Below are positions 10,701 to 18,659 of a stretch of DNA of 18,716 nucleotides, in pieces. Source of the stretch: Phoronis ovalis (Eukaryota; Phoronida; Phoronidae); the NCBI GenBank assembly GCA_028565635.1, contig JAOXYB010017431.1:1-18716 (forward strand), read 5' to 3'. The notes beneath the pieces were generated by a model. That model saw nothing but the letters and a program-made list of their open reading frames with translations, was not told the origin of the DNA and did not search any database. Each line of letters starts with the position of its first letter. The first letter of the stretch is position 1. The translations under genes were made by a program, and so were the position numbers.

Positions 10701-13700
10701 TAATTCCCCCTGTTTTATGGTAATTACTATAAGAAATGCACAAGATTTTTATTCAATTTTATCCACGATTCTTTACCTCGGCTCCTGTAGCGATGTCTTC
10801 AGCTGCATCACACATCACACCAAGAGTTTGGAAACTAAACACGCACAAATCTCGGGAGCACACTGCTGGCTACAATAATATAAAGAATAAATGAAGAATT
10901 TAAAATTAGACTAGGTGAATTAAACAATAAATTTAAAATCCTTATAGCCAGTTAAACTATGACAGTAGTGTATATTTCGACATACATTAAATGAATGTCA
11001 TCTATAATTTGGAATTCTGGTCAGGAATGTACTTGATTTCATGCATTACTAGGCCATAGCCATGTTTACATATCTGTAGTAATGCAATAGGCCTGGGCAG
11101 CCAGGTGTAATACAGCAGCAACAGTACTTAATACTTAACAGAATACTGAATAGTTAACAGTCCTGTTAAGTATTCATATCACAAAGATGGTTAACACTTA
11201 ATGCAAAGAATACAACACTAAGGAGTAATGCAATGCGCAAAAGAAAACTAAATATTAAATAGAACCGTATAGGCAAACTGAATAAATCAAATGTAGCAAT
11301 TACTATCTTCACCTTGAGCATTGCTCCATTTTGAAAGACATGAGGTTGGTCACATACCACACAATATTCGTTTAATGTTGGTACACGCTGCCGTGCATAC
11401 AGCATAACCTGGAAATAAGAAAATTGCTTGTAGCAGATGGAATGACTACTTTATCCATTAGTGTTTTAAAAACTGTCTTCCTGTTCAATACTTTTATTAT
11501 AAAAATGTTATTTGCACCTACTTACTACTAACTAGTTTTTAGCAATAATAATAACAATACATGTATTAATGTATTAACTATTCATTATCAGACATTCACC
11601 ATTTTCTAGTTGTTGAAAATCTGAATTTTTTACATTACATCCGATCATTTGATTTTTGAGTCGTTCATTACTAACATTTCCAACCTTTGAACATTTGACC
11701 AGCATTCAGAGATTGGTTAATACACAAGAGTGACCTTAACGCTGTGACTTTTTTTACTAGGAGCATATCCCTATTTTCTTATTTGGTAGACAATACCACT
11801 TGTTTGATTAAAAGCAAGTGAAAATGCTATACTGATTACAATCTAAAATTTGAACTATAAATTTAAATGATTACTTGCTTACTTGCACTAAGAAACCATA
11901 TTCTAATGTTGGTACAGTTACAGCTTTTTGACCCGTTAAGGTGCTTCCGGGTGAAAGATGTAACCCAAAGTCAGTTAGATCGTCATCAAGAACAATTTCC
12001 ATGCCCTTCACTAGCCTGGTTGGGGAAGAGATCATCAGCTTGTTCACTGCTTTGACTTTTGAACCTAAATTAAATACACATAATTGATAATTATCTTGAC
12101 TAAACTTGATGTCATCTTTTTGTTTTAATTGCCAACAGATAGTTCTTAGGTTATAAGCAAGACTTAAATTCTTCATGCAAAAACAATTTTTGAGTCACAA
12201 ACTAAATTATGCCAGACTAATCAAATCTCCACTTTTCAGTTTCATAAAAAACACGAATAAAATACGTGTAATATTATAATCATGCTGTCTTTTTGTTTTT
12301 CCAAATCTCAATAATTCAAACTGACAACTATTTACCTTTCTCCTTTTTTTTCTTTGATAAATTCAGAGGTTTCAACCGTTTTGAACTGGGTTTCTCTGGA
12401 CTACTGTTGGGTGATGGCACACTACAAGAAGAAAGAGTGGGATTGTCACTAAATAATGTATCCTGATTGTATTGAATTCTCTCAAACATGAAATATCTTT
12501 TTTCAGCGAGGATATTACTGTAAGTTCTTTTAAAATAAAATTATAGCCTCCTTATCAAAAAATCTTTCTAATACAAGATCTTCAAATGACTCATGTTTTG
12601 AGATTTTGTGAAATTGACAGACTATGAACACTTGATCACATATTTTAGTATTTTATGAAAACATCACTTAGCATACCAACAGTTCAGATACATTGAGTTT
12701 ATTTTAGGTTAAGTGAAGTAACAAACATATTGCTTGATTTTCTAAGTAGCTTTATGAATTTAATTTCAAAAGTCACGTGCACTAACATGATGAATATTTC
12801 GACAAGTTTTACACTTAGTCTAATAAAAATATACATTGATTATAATATTATCATATTGTTTTTTCACCTTATTTTAAAGCCTCATAAATGTCACAAGCTT
12901 AAAGCAAGTATACAAAACAACAATTACCCTACAGCCTGTTCAGTACCAGAGTCACCAGCAATCAACAACTGCACAGCATCACTGATGTTACCACCTTATG
13001 AACAAACAAACAAATTATATTAAAGCATTAAGCATTTATCAATCATGTTATAATTGTGAATAGTATTATGCAGTAAGTTATTTGAAAAAAAATTGGCATT
13101 ACCAAACAAGTAGGCGCTTAGTGGGCTGGCACCTGAAGTTCGGAGCATTATTAATACATATTTTATTACTGTACAGTTATAGTGCAAATTAGAGGTAAAC
13201 TGATTTTGGTGAGCGAGCAAGTGCTATTAAACCTTCACAACACATTTCAACAAAACGTGCAAAAGTGCCAAGTTTTTTGATAAATTGATAATGCCTTCAG
13301 ATAAGTTACAAAACCTAGAATTTCTGCGATTACAAAATTTAAGAATATTAATTGCATTTATAATTCCAAAATTCCTATCATCGAACAACAACTTACATAA
13401 GTTGAAATTATAATTACTCTAGAGTAATTTATTATTTTTTTATTAATTTTCTAAGTTAAACTTGAAAAGTCACAAAGTACCAACTTTTTTTGATGATTGA
13501 CAGTATATGAACTTATCATAAATTTTAGTGTTGTGGTCGCGTGATCTGAGATTCTTGTGTTTCATCAGACAAGACTGATACAGACACCAAGGTATAGTTG
13601 AAACTAGTCATTATGGCTAAAGAACAACTAAACAGATAAATGAACTATATGAACATCCATTCTAAAGATATAACATTATAATATTATATGTTATGCCAAT

Positions 13701-16700
13701 TGCGTGTCAACAGTCACGTAAAGCCTAGAAGATTTGATTGAATACATAATAGCACAGAATTCCACAGAATTTGCAAAAAAACATTAAATTTTCAAGTTAT
13801 TTTCAAACATTTTGTTTCAATCTAATATCATGACTGCCTATATGAATTAAATAAATTGGCAACCACTGAAATATCAACCTTTTTTTGCTAAAAATTGTAT
13901 GTCGTGGGTTTGAAAGTTATAACTTTGGGGAAATAATGAAACCATCTTTCATCAAGAATATGGGTACATGTAATTACAACATAGCTGTCATATATTCCCA
14001 ATCGATCAGTGACTGTTCGTCTCCAGCGTGAAATCTATCACAATGTACTATGAAATTTTACGCTATATATTGCTCACTATTCTTTCTCTCGGGTGGTATA
14101 TTTCCTGGCAAATGATAAACCATACACTGTTGTTATATAACACTACTAGTGTCAAGTTATTAGAGTGCATCAGATATAATAAACGGTAACCAATGTTCAT
14201 TTTCAAATCATTACCTTTGCAGACAAGGGCATTTCTTGCTGCTTGTACCGGGAAACCCATGTCAACTAAGTGTGCTAATGATTGATCATCAACTAGTAAG
14301 TCTGAAGTAGATTGTACACTGTAAAAGGAAAGATACATTTGTATTACACATATACCTAGTTTCATGGTAAAATATTACAATGCATTATTATGTAGATTGC
14401 TTCAGAAAATGTCGTCAAAGAAACTAACTGAACTCTTACGGTGTATCATAGACAAACATTCGGTTATGGTAAAGTTGAATCAAAAAGCTTCATTTCATAA
14501 TTTGATACACATTAATCAATAAGGAAACACCTCTGACAGTATCTAAACTAACAGGAAACAATGCAGTGTTAATAAAGCCATCGGTAGCAAAAATGTTAGA
14601 TGCTAAAGCCAGTACAGAACAACTGGAGTGGGATAGGCATATTTTTCTTGAAATGTGATTAGATGGAATTTTCCAGCTAATAAAAATATTTGTGAAACTA
14701 TAGCAGAAGTAAATAGGAAATAAGTTGTGCCCTAGTGCCATATTTTGTATACTAAATACACTAAACTTAAGATTTATTTATTAATTAATATTACAAAAGT
14801 ACACTAACCTGGGTTCTTGTTGATTTTCTTTCAACTGAGATTTAACACTAGCATTACTCATCTTGCCCCAATGGTCAGATATAAAAGATGTCATGATACT
14901 AAATGGAAGAGAAACATAAATTATCTAATATTTTCGCCATTCCATCTTTTATGAGAAAAACATGAGCTCTGTGTAAATTTCGTGGTTTCTAATGTTTTCA
15001 AAACTTTCAGCAAATGAAGACTGCACTTTGACAACACTGCTAATTAATAAGTGACAGAGGTATAGTCTCATATAAGATTATTTTGCAACAAGGACTAAGA
15101 AAAGTGGACATGAACACGACCAGAGTATTTACTTCTTCACCAAACACTTTTACATTAATACATGAAATAACAATTATTAACTGGTTTTTTTTCCAAAAAG
15201 CAAACCACAGTCTGGTATCTTAATATTTGGATATTTAATCAAACAATAGACTATTTGCATGCACTTGAGGGTGCTACAATCAGACTGTTTCAATACTGTC
15301 ATCCTTTAGTTATACACAAAACTTGTTTTTTTAAATCTGACTTTAGAAAAGCTTAAACTGGTGAAAATTTAAAATAAAAAAATATTAATAAATAGTTATT
15401 TATGTATTGATATGCTTACAAAAAGGAGGGTATTTCTTAGATGAAAGAACATAAGATTTTTTTTTCATTTCGGCTCAGCATGCGAAGGATACATTTTGTG
15501 AATGAATCGCATGAGCACACGCAGAACTACGTCATTTTTATACTCACGTGCGCAGCTGACTTCCCAGCCCAAACTTATCTTTATTTGAGGGTTGAAACAC
15601 TTCAACCTTTGGTGCTAAAAGTAAATAAGAAAATAAAATCATACTAGAATAAAAGTTAGTGAAATTGTTAGGAAATCTAGATACAGCTCTTTACCACGCA
15701 GAGATGCAATACAATTATATTGCTGTATAAGAAGTAAAAACTCCAAAAGCAGCTGTTTTTCAACCAAAAAAAAACATTTAATGGTCGCTTCAAGATCAAA
15801 TTCAAGCAATAGCCCTTGTATAATTTCCTAGGAAAATGTGCAATGCATATAATTGTCAGTATATAATTCCTTGTATTTAGAGTTATCAGGATTATAGTGA
15901 AAACCAAGTGCAGGAAAGCAATATTTTGTAACTTTGCTTGAATATAAGTAGCACAAATTGCCTCGAGTTAAACATACGTGTTGAGTCTAAGTATTTGGAA
16001 TAGGACAAATGCAACCTCAGTACAATTGGTTCATGTCTATTAACTCGCCAGGCTTTGGCAATCTCCTCCTGAAATGTAAATGAAACATGTCTGAGAGTGA
16101 ATATGCATAATTATATATAATTTCAAAAAATAATCTTATTATTTAAAATTTATGAGTAATCATAAAAGCTACTTTCAGTTAAAAATCTCAATAAAGCAAA
16201 GAGATACAACTATGCCCATTTCAGTTCAAACAGTTAATATGAGAGATTAGTTTCGGTTATAAAACTCAACCATTAACCAATAACGAGACAAGCATTTCAA
16301 CTACAAATGCAAGTCTATATCTAGTGGTATTCATGTCCTAATGCCAGATGAGTTGTTCTGATGAATGAGTTAGTAACCTATTTTTTGATTGGTTGATGTA
16401 GAAAATTCTGACCAATCAGTGGATTGATAACTTCACAACAAAATTGCAGCTTCCATCGAAAGTTCTCCGATTCTCTTCTGAACAAGATTTTGGTGCTTTA
16501 TCCTCTGATACGTCACATATTTCGCATGCCTTTATCAAATTGGACAGACTGTTTAATATAATTATCAGCCTTGTTTTACAATCTTATTATATCTACGCAG
16601 TGCCTTGTATATTTATTATTGCTATTCTCATTTAGACTTAAGTATTTTTCCTCTGCATTCTTTCGGGGCTTTTTTTCCTTACACCATTTTAGTACAAAAT

Positions 16701-18512
16701 CTTTGGTACATATGTTGCTGGCGGTTTTGAAGTTCGTAGAATTATCCAGTAGCTATACATTGTAGTTTGCACAAATAGATTAAACAAACACATATATAGC
16801 CATGTCTTCTGAATACACAGAAAGAAAACTTACAAGCTACCTTTTCTAACATGGAAAACATATAACTTTAGAAATTCTTTGTGTCTGTTTTGTCAAGCTT
16901 ATACAGTTAAAAGAATGTTGACCTACGGGCATGTTCCAAAACAGGAAAGACAAGAGTTCTCGATGCTGCTAATAAAAGGCAAGAATTGAATGACGCCTGT
17001 ATCTGTAAATACAGCGACTCATTGCCTGAGGAAAACTAGCAATCTGTTAAATAGCACCACAACTGCTATAAATAGCAGTTTTAGTCACAAAGGAAACAGA
17101 GAGACTTCGCCTAAGAACTCTAAGTGATATAACTAATCAAATGCCAACTGAAAATAGGTGTCTGTCATCATCATCATCCTGTACAAGTTCTGGTAATAAA
17201 ATACATTACAACTTATGCATGTTCTTAAGTGTATGCACAATATGTGTACTTTGGAACTCTCTAGAAAATCCTGGCTTGAGCACACAGTCTGATTTAGTTA
17301 CGAGTGTTAGATTTGTCAATGTGCGTGTGATCTTGTTGAATCTGAGGAAAATACCATCTATAATGTTATGTCAACTTTCAAAAAATTAAAATAATCAATG
17401 TTTATGACATGACTGAAAACAACAGATATTTGCTTACACCATGTACGGAATGATATATTGGCATGCCATGGGGCACGTTTATGATATGGGAGATGTATGG
17501 AGCGGTTAACTCACCGAAAAGATGCTATTCAGTACCATAAAAGTATGCAACTAGACTGTATTTCCTTTTATGATGCTTTGTTCATCCATTAGGATGTCTT
17601 ATTGTATATCCTAGTGAACAATATGATTATGCCATAACAAGCATTTTGGATGCCTGATTTACTATTGCCAACAGCTACTAGAAGTTGGGAGGAAGATCAT
17701 GGTGACGTTTCAAATACTAAATGGATGATTTTGCCATCTGTACTCAAACATATTTCATGCGGTTAAACTGCGGCTTGTAGATACGCCAAGTGAACGCAGC
17801 CCGGCACTTATTCATGAAACATAACACAATAATTATAATGACGATTGAAGAAAAACATAAGTATGTTTACAAAATTATGAAACCTAAAATTCAGTTTTGT
17901 ATATTATTGGATTCCTTGTGGGTGTTTTGTTTATATTTGGATACCATGACAACCATTTTCAAACTTTTGATGTCACATAGTGCCAAACCCAAGTGTCTCG
18001 TAAAGTATATACTTTTGAAACTTGTGACCACTTGTGGATTTTAGAGGGATAATTATGTTTTGGTTACCATGACAAGGTATTTAATAGTAGAAAATGCAAA
18101 ACAAGTTTTATCTTACAACTATATCAACATGTTAACATGCTAAATAGTTAGATAATATAAGATTACCATAGCAACGTGGCATTTTCAGCTCGACAATCCC
18201 CCTAATCCTTACAAGAGGAACATTACAAACATGTTCAGCCTGGTTGTTTCTTCTAACATGAGCTTGCCACTTAACTTTAACTTCAGTCTTGTGGCCGGCT
18301 GACTAACGGTGGTTTCTATTATGTTCTGATGACAGATTTAAACTCACATCTAAGAATGATATCCCTATATTTAATTCTATATCAATGTCATCAATTGCAC
18401 AAAACACGCGCTGTTCTACAGACTTTTCACCAAACATCTTTTTCAATAGTTCGATATCGTGTGCCAAAAGGGGATTAATCGTAGTTTCATCCATGCCACC
18501 ATACTCAGCATC
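4641..18512 (-). CDS. PARP6: PARP6/PARP8-family mono-ADP-ribosyltransferase, 19 exons, 5' end outside window
   Basis: The product transfers ADP-ribose from NAD+ to proteins. Joining 18348..18512, 15978..16068, 15548..15614, 14809..14898, 14215..14318, 12928..12994, 12336..12421, 11883..12064, 11313..11408, 10777..10869, 10174..10299, 8946..9079, 8141..8189, 7707..7819, 7183..7255, 6762..6887, 6362..6425, 5516..5600 and 4641..4743 gives 1914 bases with no internal stop: 637 residues plus TAA. Human PARP6 is about 630 residues. Family signatures in order are IDDIDIEL and ISFLD (N-terminal block), EVFQPSNK, PTLEYGFLVQ, PTLNEYCVVCD, CVFSFQTLGVM, AHPLLQW, SNRSHIVKL, FAFHGS-IENWHS (catalytic His488), GAAYGKGIY (Tyr523), CIALCEV, and HVCTRFFFVYEDG. 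The residue aligning with PARP1 Glu988 falls in RFFFV and is not Glu, which fits mono- rather than poly-ADP-ribosylation. A UBA domain sits at about 148-186. Vertebrates have two paralogues; this is probably the single invertebrate pro-orthologue, so the symbol is approximate. Family call is very secure; each exon edge rests on GT-AG and phase continuity. Confidence 0.96.
4744..5515 (-). other. intron 18 (772 bp), nothing notable
   Basis: Interrupts the Val codon in VYEDG. AT-rich; no other structure recognised. Confidence 0.6.
5516..5600 (-). CDS. PARP6: PARP6/8-like exon 18 (residues 576-603)
   Basis: Acceptor TGTTGTAG, donor GTAAGT, leaving after two bases of a Val codon. Encodes ITSKDLQKHGTIWVCP, then DHVCTRFFF. 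The RFFFV strand is where PARP1 has its catalytic Glu988; here there is no Glu. Confidence 0.97.
5601..6361 (-). other. intron 17 (761 bp), nothing notable
   Basis: AT-rich; no repeat or second gene recognised. Confidence 0.6.
6362..6425 (-). CDS. PARP6: PARP6/8-like exon 17 (residues 555-575)
   Basis: Acceptor TTTTCAG followed at once by two more CAG triplets; the first is assumed here, and using the second or third would start the exon at 6422 or 6419. Donor GTGAGC. Encodes QFLNSDNLTCIALCE, aligning with human RFLQSRNLNCIALCE. Confidence 0.93.
6762..6887 (-). CDS. PARP6: PARP6/8-like exon 16, catalytic Tyr box (residues 513-554)
   Basis: Phase 0 at both ends; acceptor TTTTGTAG, donor GTGAGT. 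LHGAAYGKGIYMSP supplies Tyr523, the second triad residue, which stacks on nicotinamide. The rest (SGYSNMG, then a Lys/Ser-rich stretch) corresponds to the variable insert between the Tyr box and the last strands. Confidence 0.97.
7183..7255 (-). CDS. PARP6: PARP6/8-like exon 15, NAD+-binding His box (residues 488-512)
   Basis: Acceptor TATTTTAG, donor GTTTTA. Completes His488 and encodes GSNIENWHSIMRCGLINAS, matching the human HGSHIENWHSILRNGL segment. His488 is the first residue of the ART triad and contacts the NAD+ ribose. Confidence 0.97.
7707..7819 (-). CDS. PARP6: PARP6/8-like exon 14, start of ART domain (residues 451-487)
   Basis: Acceptor TCTTACAG, donor GTGAGT. Encodes QLKFMHTPHQFLLLS, PPAKE, and GSTFAF, then the first two bases of catalytic His488. 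The FAFHGS box, split by the intron, is the NAD+-binding strand of the ART fold. Confidence 0.97.
8141..8189 (-). CDS. PARP6: PARP6/8-like exon 13 (residues 434-450), 49 bases
   Basis: A very small exon: acceptor TTTTTCAG, donor GTAAAC. The first base completes Trp434; the rest encodes IISSNRSHIVKL then QPEK. IISSNRSHIVKL is identical to human PARP6. Confidence 0.96.
8190..8945 (-). other. intron 12 (756 bp), nothing notable
   Basis: Separates the first two bases of the Trp434 codon from the third. AT-rich with no other structure seen. Confidence 0.6.
8946..9079 (-). CDS. PARP6: PARP6/8-like exon 12 (residues 390-433)
   Basis: Acceptor ATTTACAG, donor GTACGT; the exon ends two bases into the Trp codon of HPLLQW. 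The middle (LDNLLTVHEMT) aligns with human LDSVMSIREMT. It is among the most diverged parts of the conserved core but ends in the invariant AHPLLQW. Confidence 0.94.
9080..10173 (-). other. intron 11 (1094 bp), nothing notable
   Basis: AT-rich. Short plus-strand open frames at 9305..9508 and 9918..10118 have no motif and no sign of splicing; treated as chance. Confidence 0.6.
10174..10299 (-). CDS. PARP6: PARP6/8-like exon 11 (residues 348-389)
   Basis: Phase 0 at both ends; acceptor GCATATAG, donor GTTGGT (a weaker donor). Encodes VVDLLIAMANAA, then IFEPFPTVVDP, aligning with human PARP6 VVDLLVAM and IFEPYPSVVDP. The stretch after VVDP is more diverged than the flanking exons. Confidence 0.95.
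10558..10614. repeat. imperfect hairpin in intron 10
   Basis: Inner perfect stem ATGTCAGAA (10580..10588) with TTCTGACAT (10594..10602), five-base loop. Outside it, GTAAACATTTC (10558..10568) pairs with GGAATGTTTTAC (10603..10614) apart from one mismatch and one bulged base, with an 11-base bulge on the left side. Total about 19 to 20 paired bases. Confidence 0.75.
10777..10869 (-). CDS. PARP6: PARP6/8-like exon 10, second half of the four-Cys block (residues 317-347)
   Basis: Phase 0 at both ends; acceptor TATTGTAG, donor GTAAAG. Encodes PAVCSRDLCVFSFQTLGVM, then DAAEDIATGAE, matching human PARP6 almost residue for residue. Cys320 and Cys325 form a C-x4-C pair. Confidence 0.97.
11313..11408 (-). 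CDS. PARP6: PARP6/8-like exon 9, first half of the four-Cys block (residues 285-316)
   Basis: Phase 0 at both ends; acceptor TTTCCAG, donor GTGAAG. Encodes RQRVPTLNEYCVVCD, then HVFQNGAMLK, nearly identical to human PARP6. Cys300 and Cys303 form a C-x2-C pair that, with the pair in the next exon, could bind zinc. Confidence 0.97.
11883..12064 (-). CDS. PARP6: PARP6/8-like exon 8 (residues 224-284)
   Basis: Acceptor TAATTTAG, donor GTAAGC, leaves in phase 0. The first two thirds (SKVKAVNKLM ... VLDDDLTDFG ... SPGSTLTG) is not recognisable linker. The end, VPTLEYGFLVQ, is diagnostic: human PARP6 has IPTLEYGFLVQ at this place. Confidence 0.94.
12336..12421 (-). CDS. PARP6: PARP6/8-like exon 7, Lys/Ser-rich linker (residues 195-223)
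   Basis: Acceptor TCTTGTAG, donor GTAAAT. Encodes VPSPNSSPEKPSSKRLK and ends with SKKKKEK. The composition (Ser-Pro, then basic) suggests a flexible linker. The KRLK and KKKK clusters could serve as a nuclear localisation or nucleic-acid contact signal, but that is only inference. No clear counterpart in human PARP6. Confidence 0.85.
12928..12994 (-). CDS. PARP6: PARP6/8-like exon 6, third UBA helix (residues 173-194)
   Basis: Acceptor TTCATAAG, donor GTAATT. Together with the carried G it gives GGN, then ISDAVQLLIAGD, which is the expected third UBA helix (GN/D-x-x-x-A-V-x-x-L-L). The intron therefore splits the UBA domain between helices 2 and 3. The acceptor tract is weak in pyrimidines, but the phase and domain continuity support it. 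Confidence 0.9.
12995..14214 (-). other. intron 5 (1220 bp), splits the UBA domain
   Basis: Falls between UBA helices 2 and 3. Contains the perfect palindrome at 13412..13429. No coding segment seen. Confidence 0.75.
13412..13429. repeat. 18-bp perfect palindrome
   Basis: AATTACTCT directly followed by its reverse complement AGAGTAATT, no spacer, inside intron 5. Confidence 0.9.
14215..14318 (-). CDS. PARP6: PARP6/8-like exon 5, first two UBA helices (residues 138-172)
   Basis: Acceptor TTTTACAG, donor GTAATG; one base completes a Ser codon and one base (G) is carried into the next exon. Encodes DDQSLAHLVDMGFP followed by VQAARNALVCKG, the classic UBA pattern: helix 1, the MGF/MGFP loop that contacts ubiquitin, and an Ala-rich helix 2 ending in A-L. 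This domain is not present in human PARP6 or PARP8 as I know them. Confidence 0.92.
14809..14898 (-). CDS. PARP6: PARP6/8-like exon 4 (residues 108-137)
   Basis: Acceptor CCATTTAG, donor GTTAGT. The first part (TSFISDHWGKMSN) matches the human PARP6 segment ending in QQWKHLSND. The second part (VKSQLKENQQEP) is a charged linker leading into the UBA domain and is poorly conserved. Confidence 0.92.
14899..15547 (-). other. intron 3 (649 bp), nothing notable
   Basis: AT-rich; no conserved segment, repeat or second gene recognised. The plus-strand frame starting at 15441 is an antisense shadow over exon 3. Confidence 0.6.
15548..15614 (-). CDS. PARP6: PARP6/8-like exon 3 (residues 86-107)
   Basis: Acceptor ACTTTTAG, donor GTGAGT; the first two bases complete a split Pro codon and the last two begin a Thr codon. 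Encodes PPKVEVFQPSNKDKFGLGSQLR, close to the human PARP6 IEVFQPSNKEGFGLG stretch. Confidence 0.95.
15978..16068 (-). CDS. PARP6: PARP6/8-like exon 2 (residues 56-85)
   Basis: Enters in phase 0, leaves after one base of the next codon; acceptor CATTTCAG, donor GTATGT. Encodes EEIAKAW, then EPIVLRLHLS and YLDST, aligning with the human PARP6 EEVSTAW, EPIVLRLRFS and YLDG segments. The spacing of hydrophobic residues looks like beta strands. Confidence 0.95.
17061..17080. repeat. 20-bp palindrome
   Basis: AACTGCTAT, AA, ATAGCAGTT: nine-base perfect arms with a two-base spacer, inside intron 1. Confidence 0.9.
17939..18176. promoter_or_regulatory. three X-box-like (RFX) motifs in intron 1
   Basis: GGATACCATGACAACC at 17939, GGTTACCATGACAAGG at 18062 and GATTACCATAGCAACG at 18161 all fit or nearly fit the X-box pattern (GTTRCC-AT-RGYAAC) of RFX factors. 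They may instead be remnants of a diverged repeat that happens to carry the motif. Confidence 0.4.
18348..18512 (-). CDS. PARP6: PARP6/8-like, first exon in window (residues 1-55)
   Basis: Phase 0 at both ends; acceptor TTTTCAG, donor GTGAGT. It encodes the conserved N-terminal block of PARP6/8: NPLLAHDIE, then AIDDIDIELNIGISFLD, which aligns with the human IDDVDIDLHINISFLD stretch. It starts with DAEYGGMDE, matching the Tyr-Gly region that follows the acidic Ser/Glu/Asp-rich start in vertebrate proteins. The exon or exons carrying the initiator Met must lie upstream of this window unless the in-frame ATG at 18605 is used (see findings). Confidence 0.93.
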
Positions 18513-18643
18513 CTGAAAATAACAATAATGAAAGTATATAGATTTATATATTCTAAGACTACAATGTAGAAATAGTAAACAATCTAATTTTCTACTCAGA
18601 AGCATTTTAGTTTTTACTATTATAGTAGAACACTAGACGGTAC

Positions 18644-18659
18644 CCGTGGTAAACCACGG
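18644..18659. repeat. small GC-rich hairpin near the right edge
   Basis: CCGTGGT, AA, ACCACGG: seven-base arms. It sits in a GC-richer patch (18637..18716) unlike the AT-rich intron around it, probably still in the intron upstream of the first visible exon. Confidence 0.7.

Larger units (their letters stand above)
16069..18347 (-). other. intron 1 of the PARP6/8-like gene (2279 bp)
   Basis: The longest intron, placed between two exons whose protein products are adjacent in the family (ISFLD then EEIAKAW), so no exon is missing. It holds three X-box-like motifs, a 20-base palindrome at 17061..17080 and a short TCA microsatellite at 17165..17178. Plus-strand open frames within it show no recognisable motif. 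Confidence 0.85.

Noticed and set aside
11867-12055. Plus-strand open frame opposite exon 8
   Set aside because: Antisense shadow of a real exon whose minus-strand reading has clear PARP6/8 similarity.
12730-13023. Plus-strand open frame of 97 codons
   Set aside because: Antisense to exon 6 and intron; no motif. The minus-strand UBA helix explains the region.
16444-16765. Two overlapping plus-strand hydrophobic frames in intron 1
   Set aside because: Hydrophobic character follows from T-rich sequence; no start context, splice sites or family similarity.
17510-17585. Possible extra minus-strand exon with a GTGAGT donor
   Set aside because: The donor-like sequence is good, but exon 1 and exon 2 products are contiguous in the family and join in phase without it; no conserved peptide is encoded.
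17790-18044. Plus-strand open frame of 84 codons in intron 1
   Set aside because: No motif and it covers an X-box-like element; most likely chance.
4641-18512. Pseudogene or retrocopy interpretation of the PARP6/8-like gene
   Set aside because: All visible introns have GT-AG ends, all phases match, the frame is intact for 637 codons and active-site residues His488 and Tyr523 are kept.
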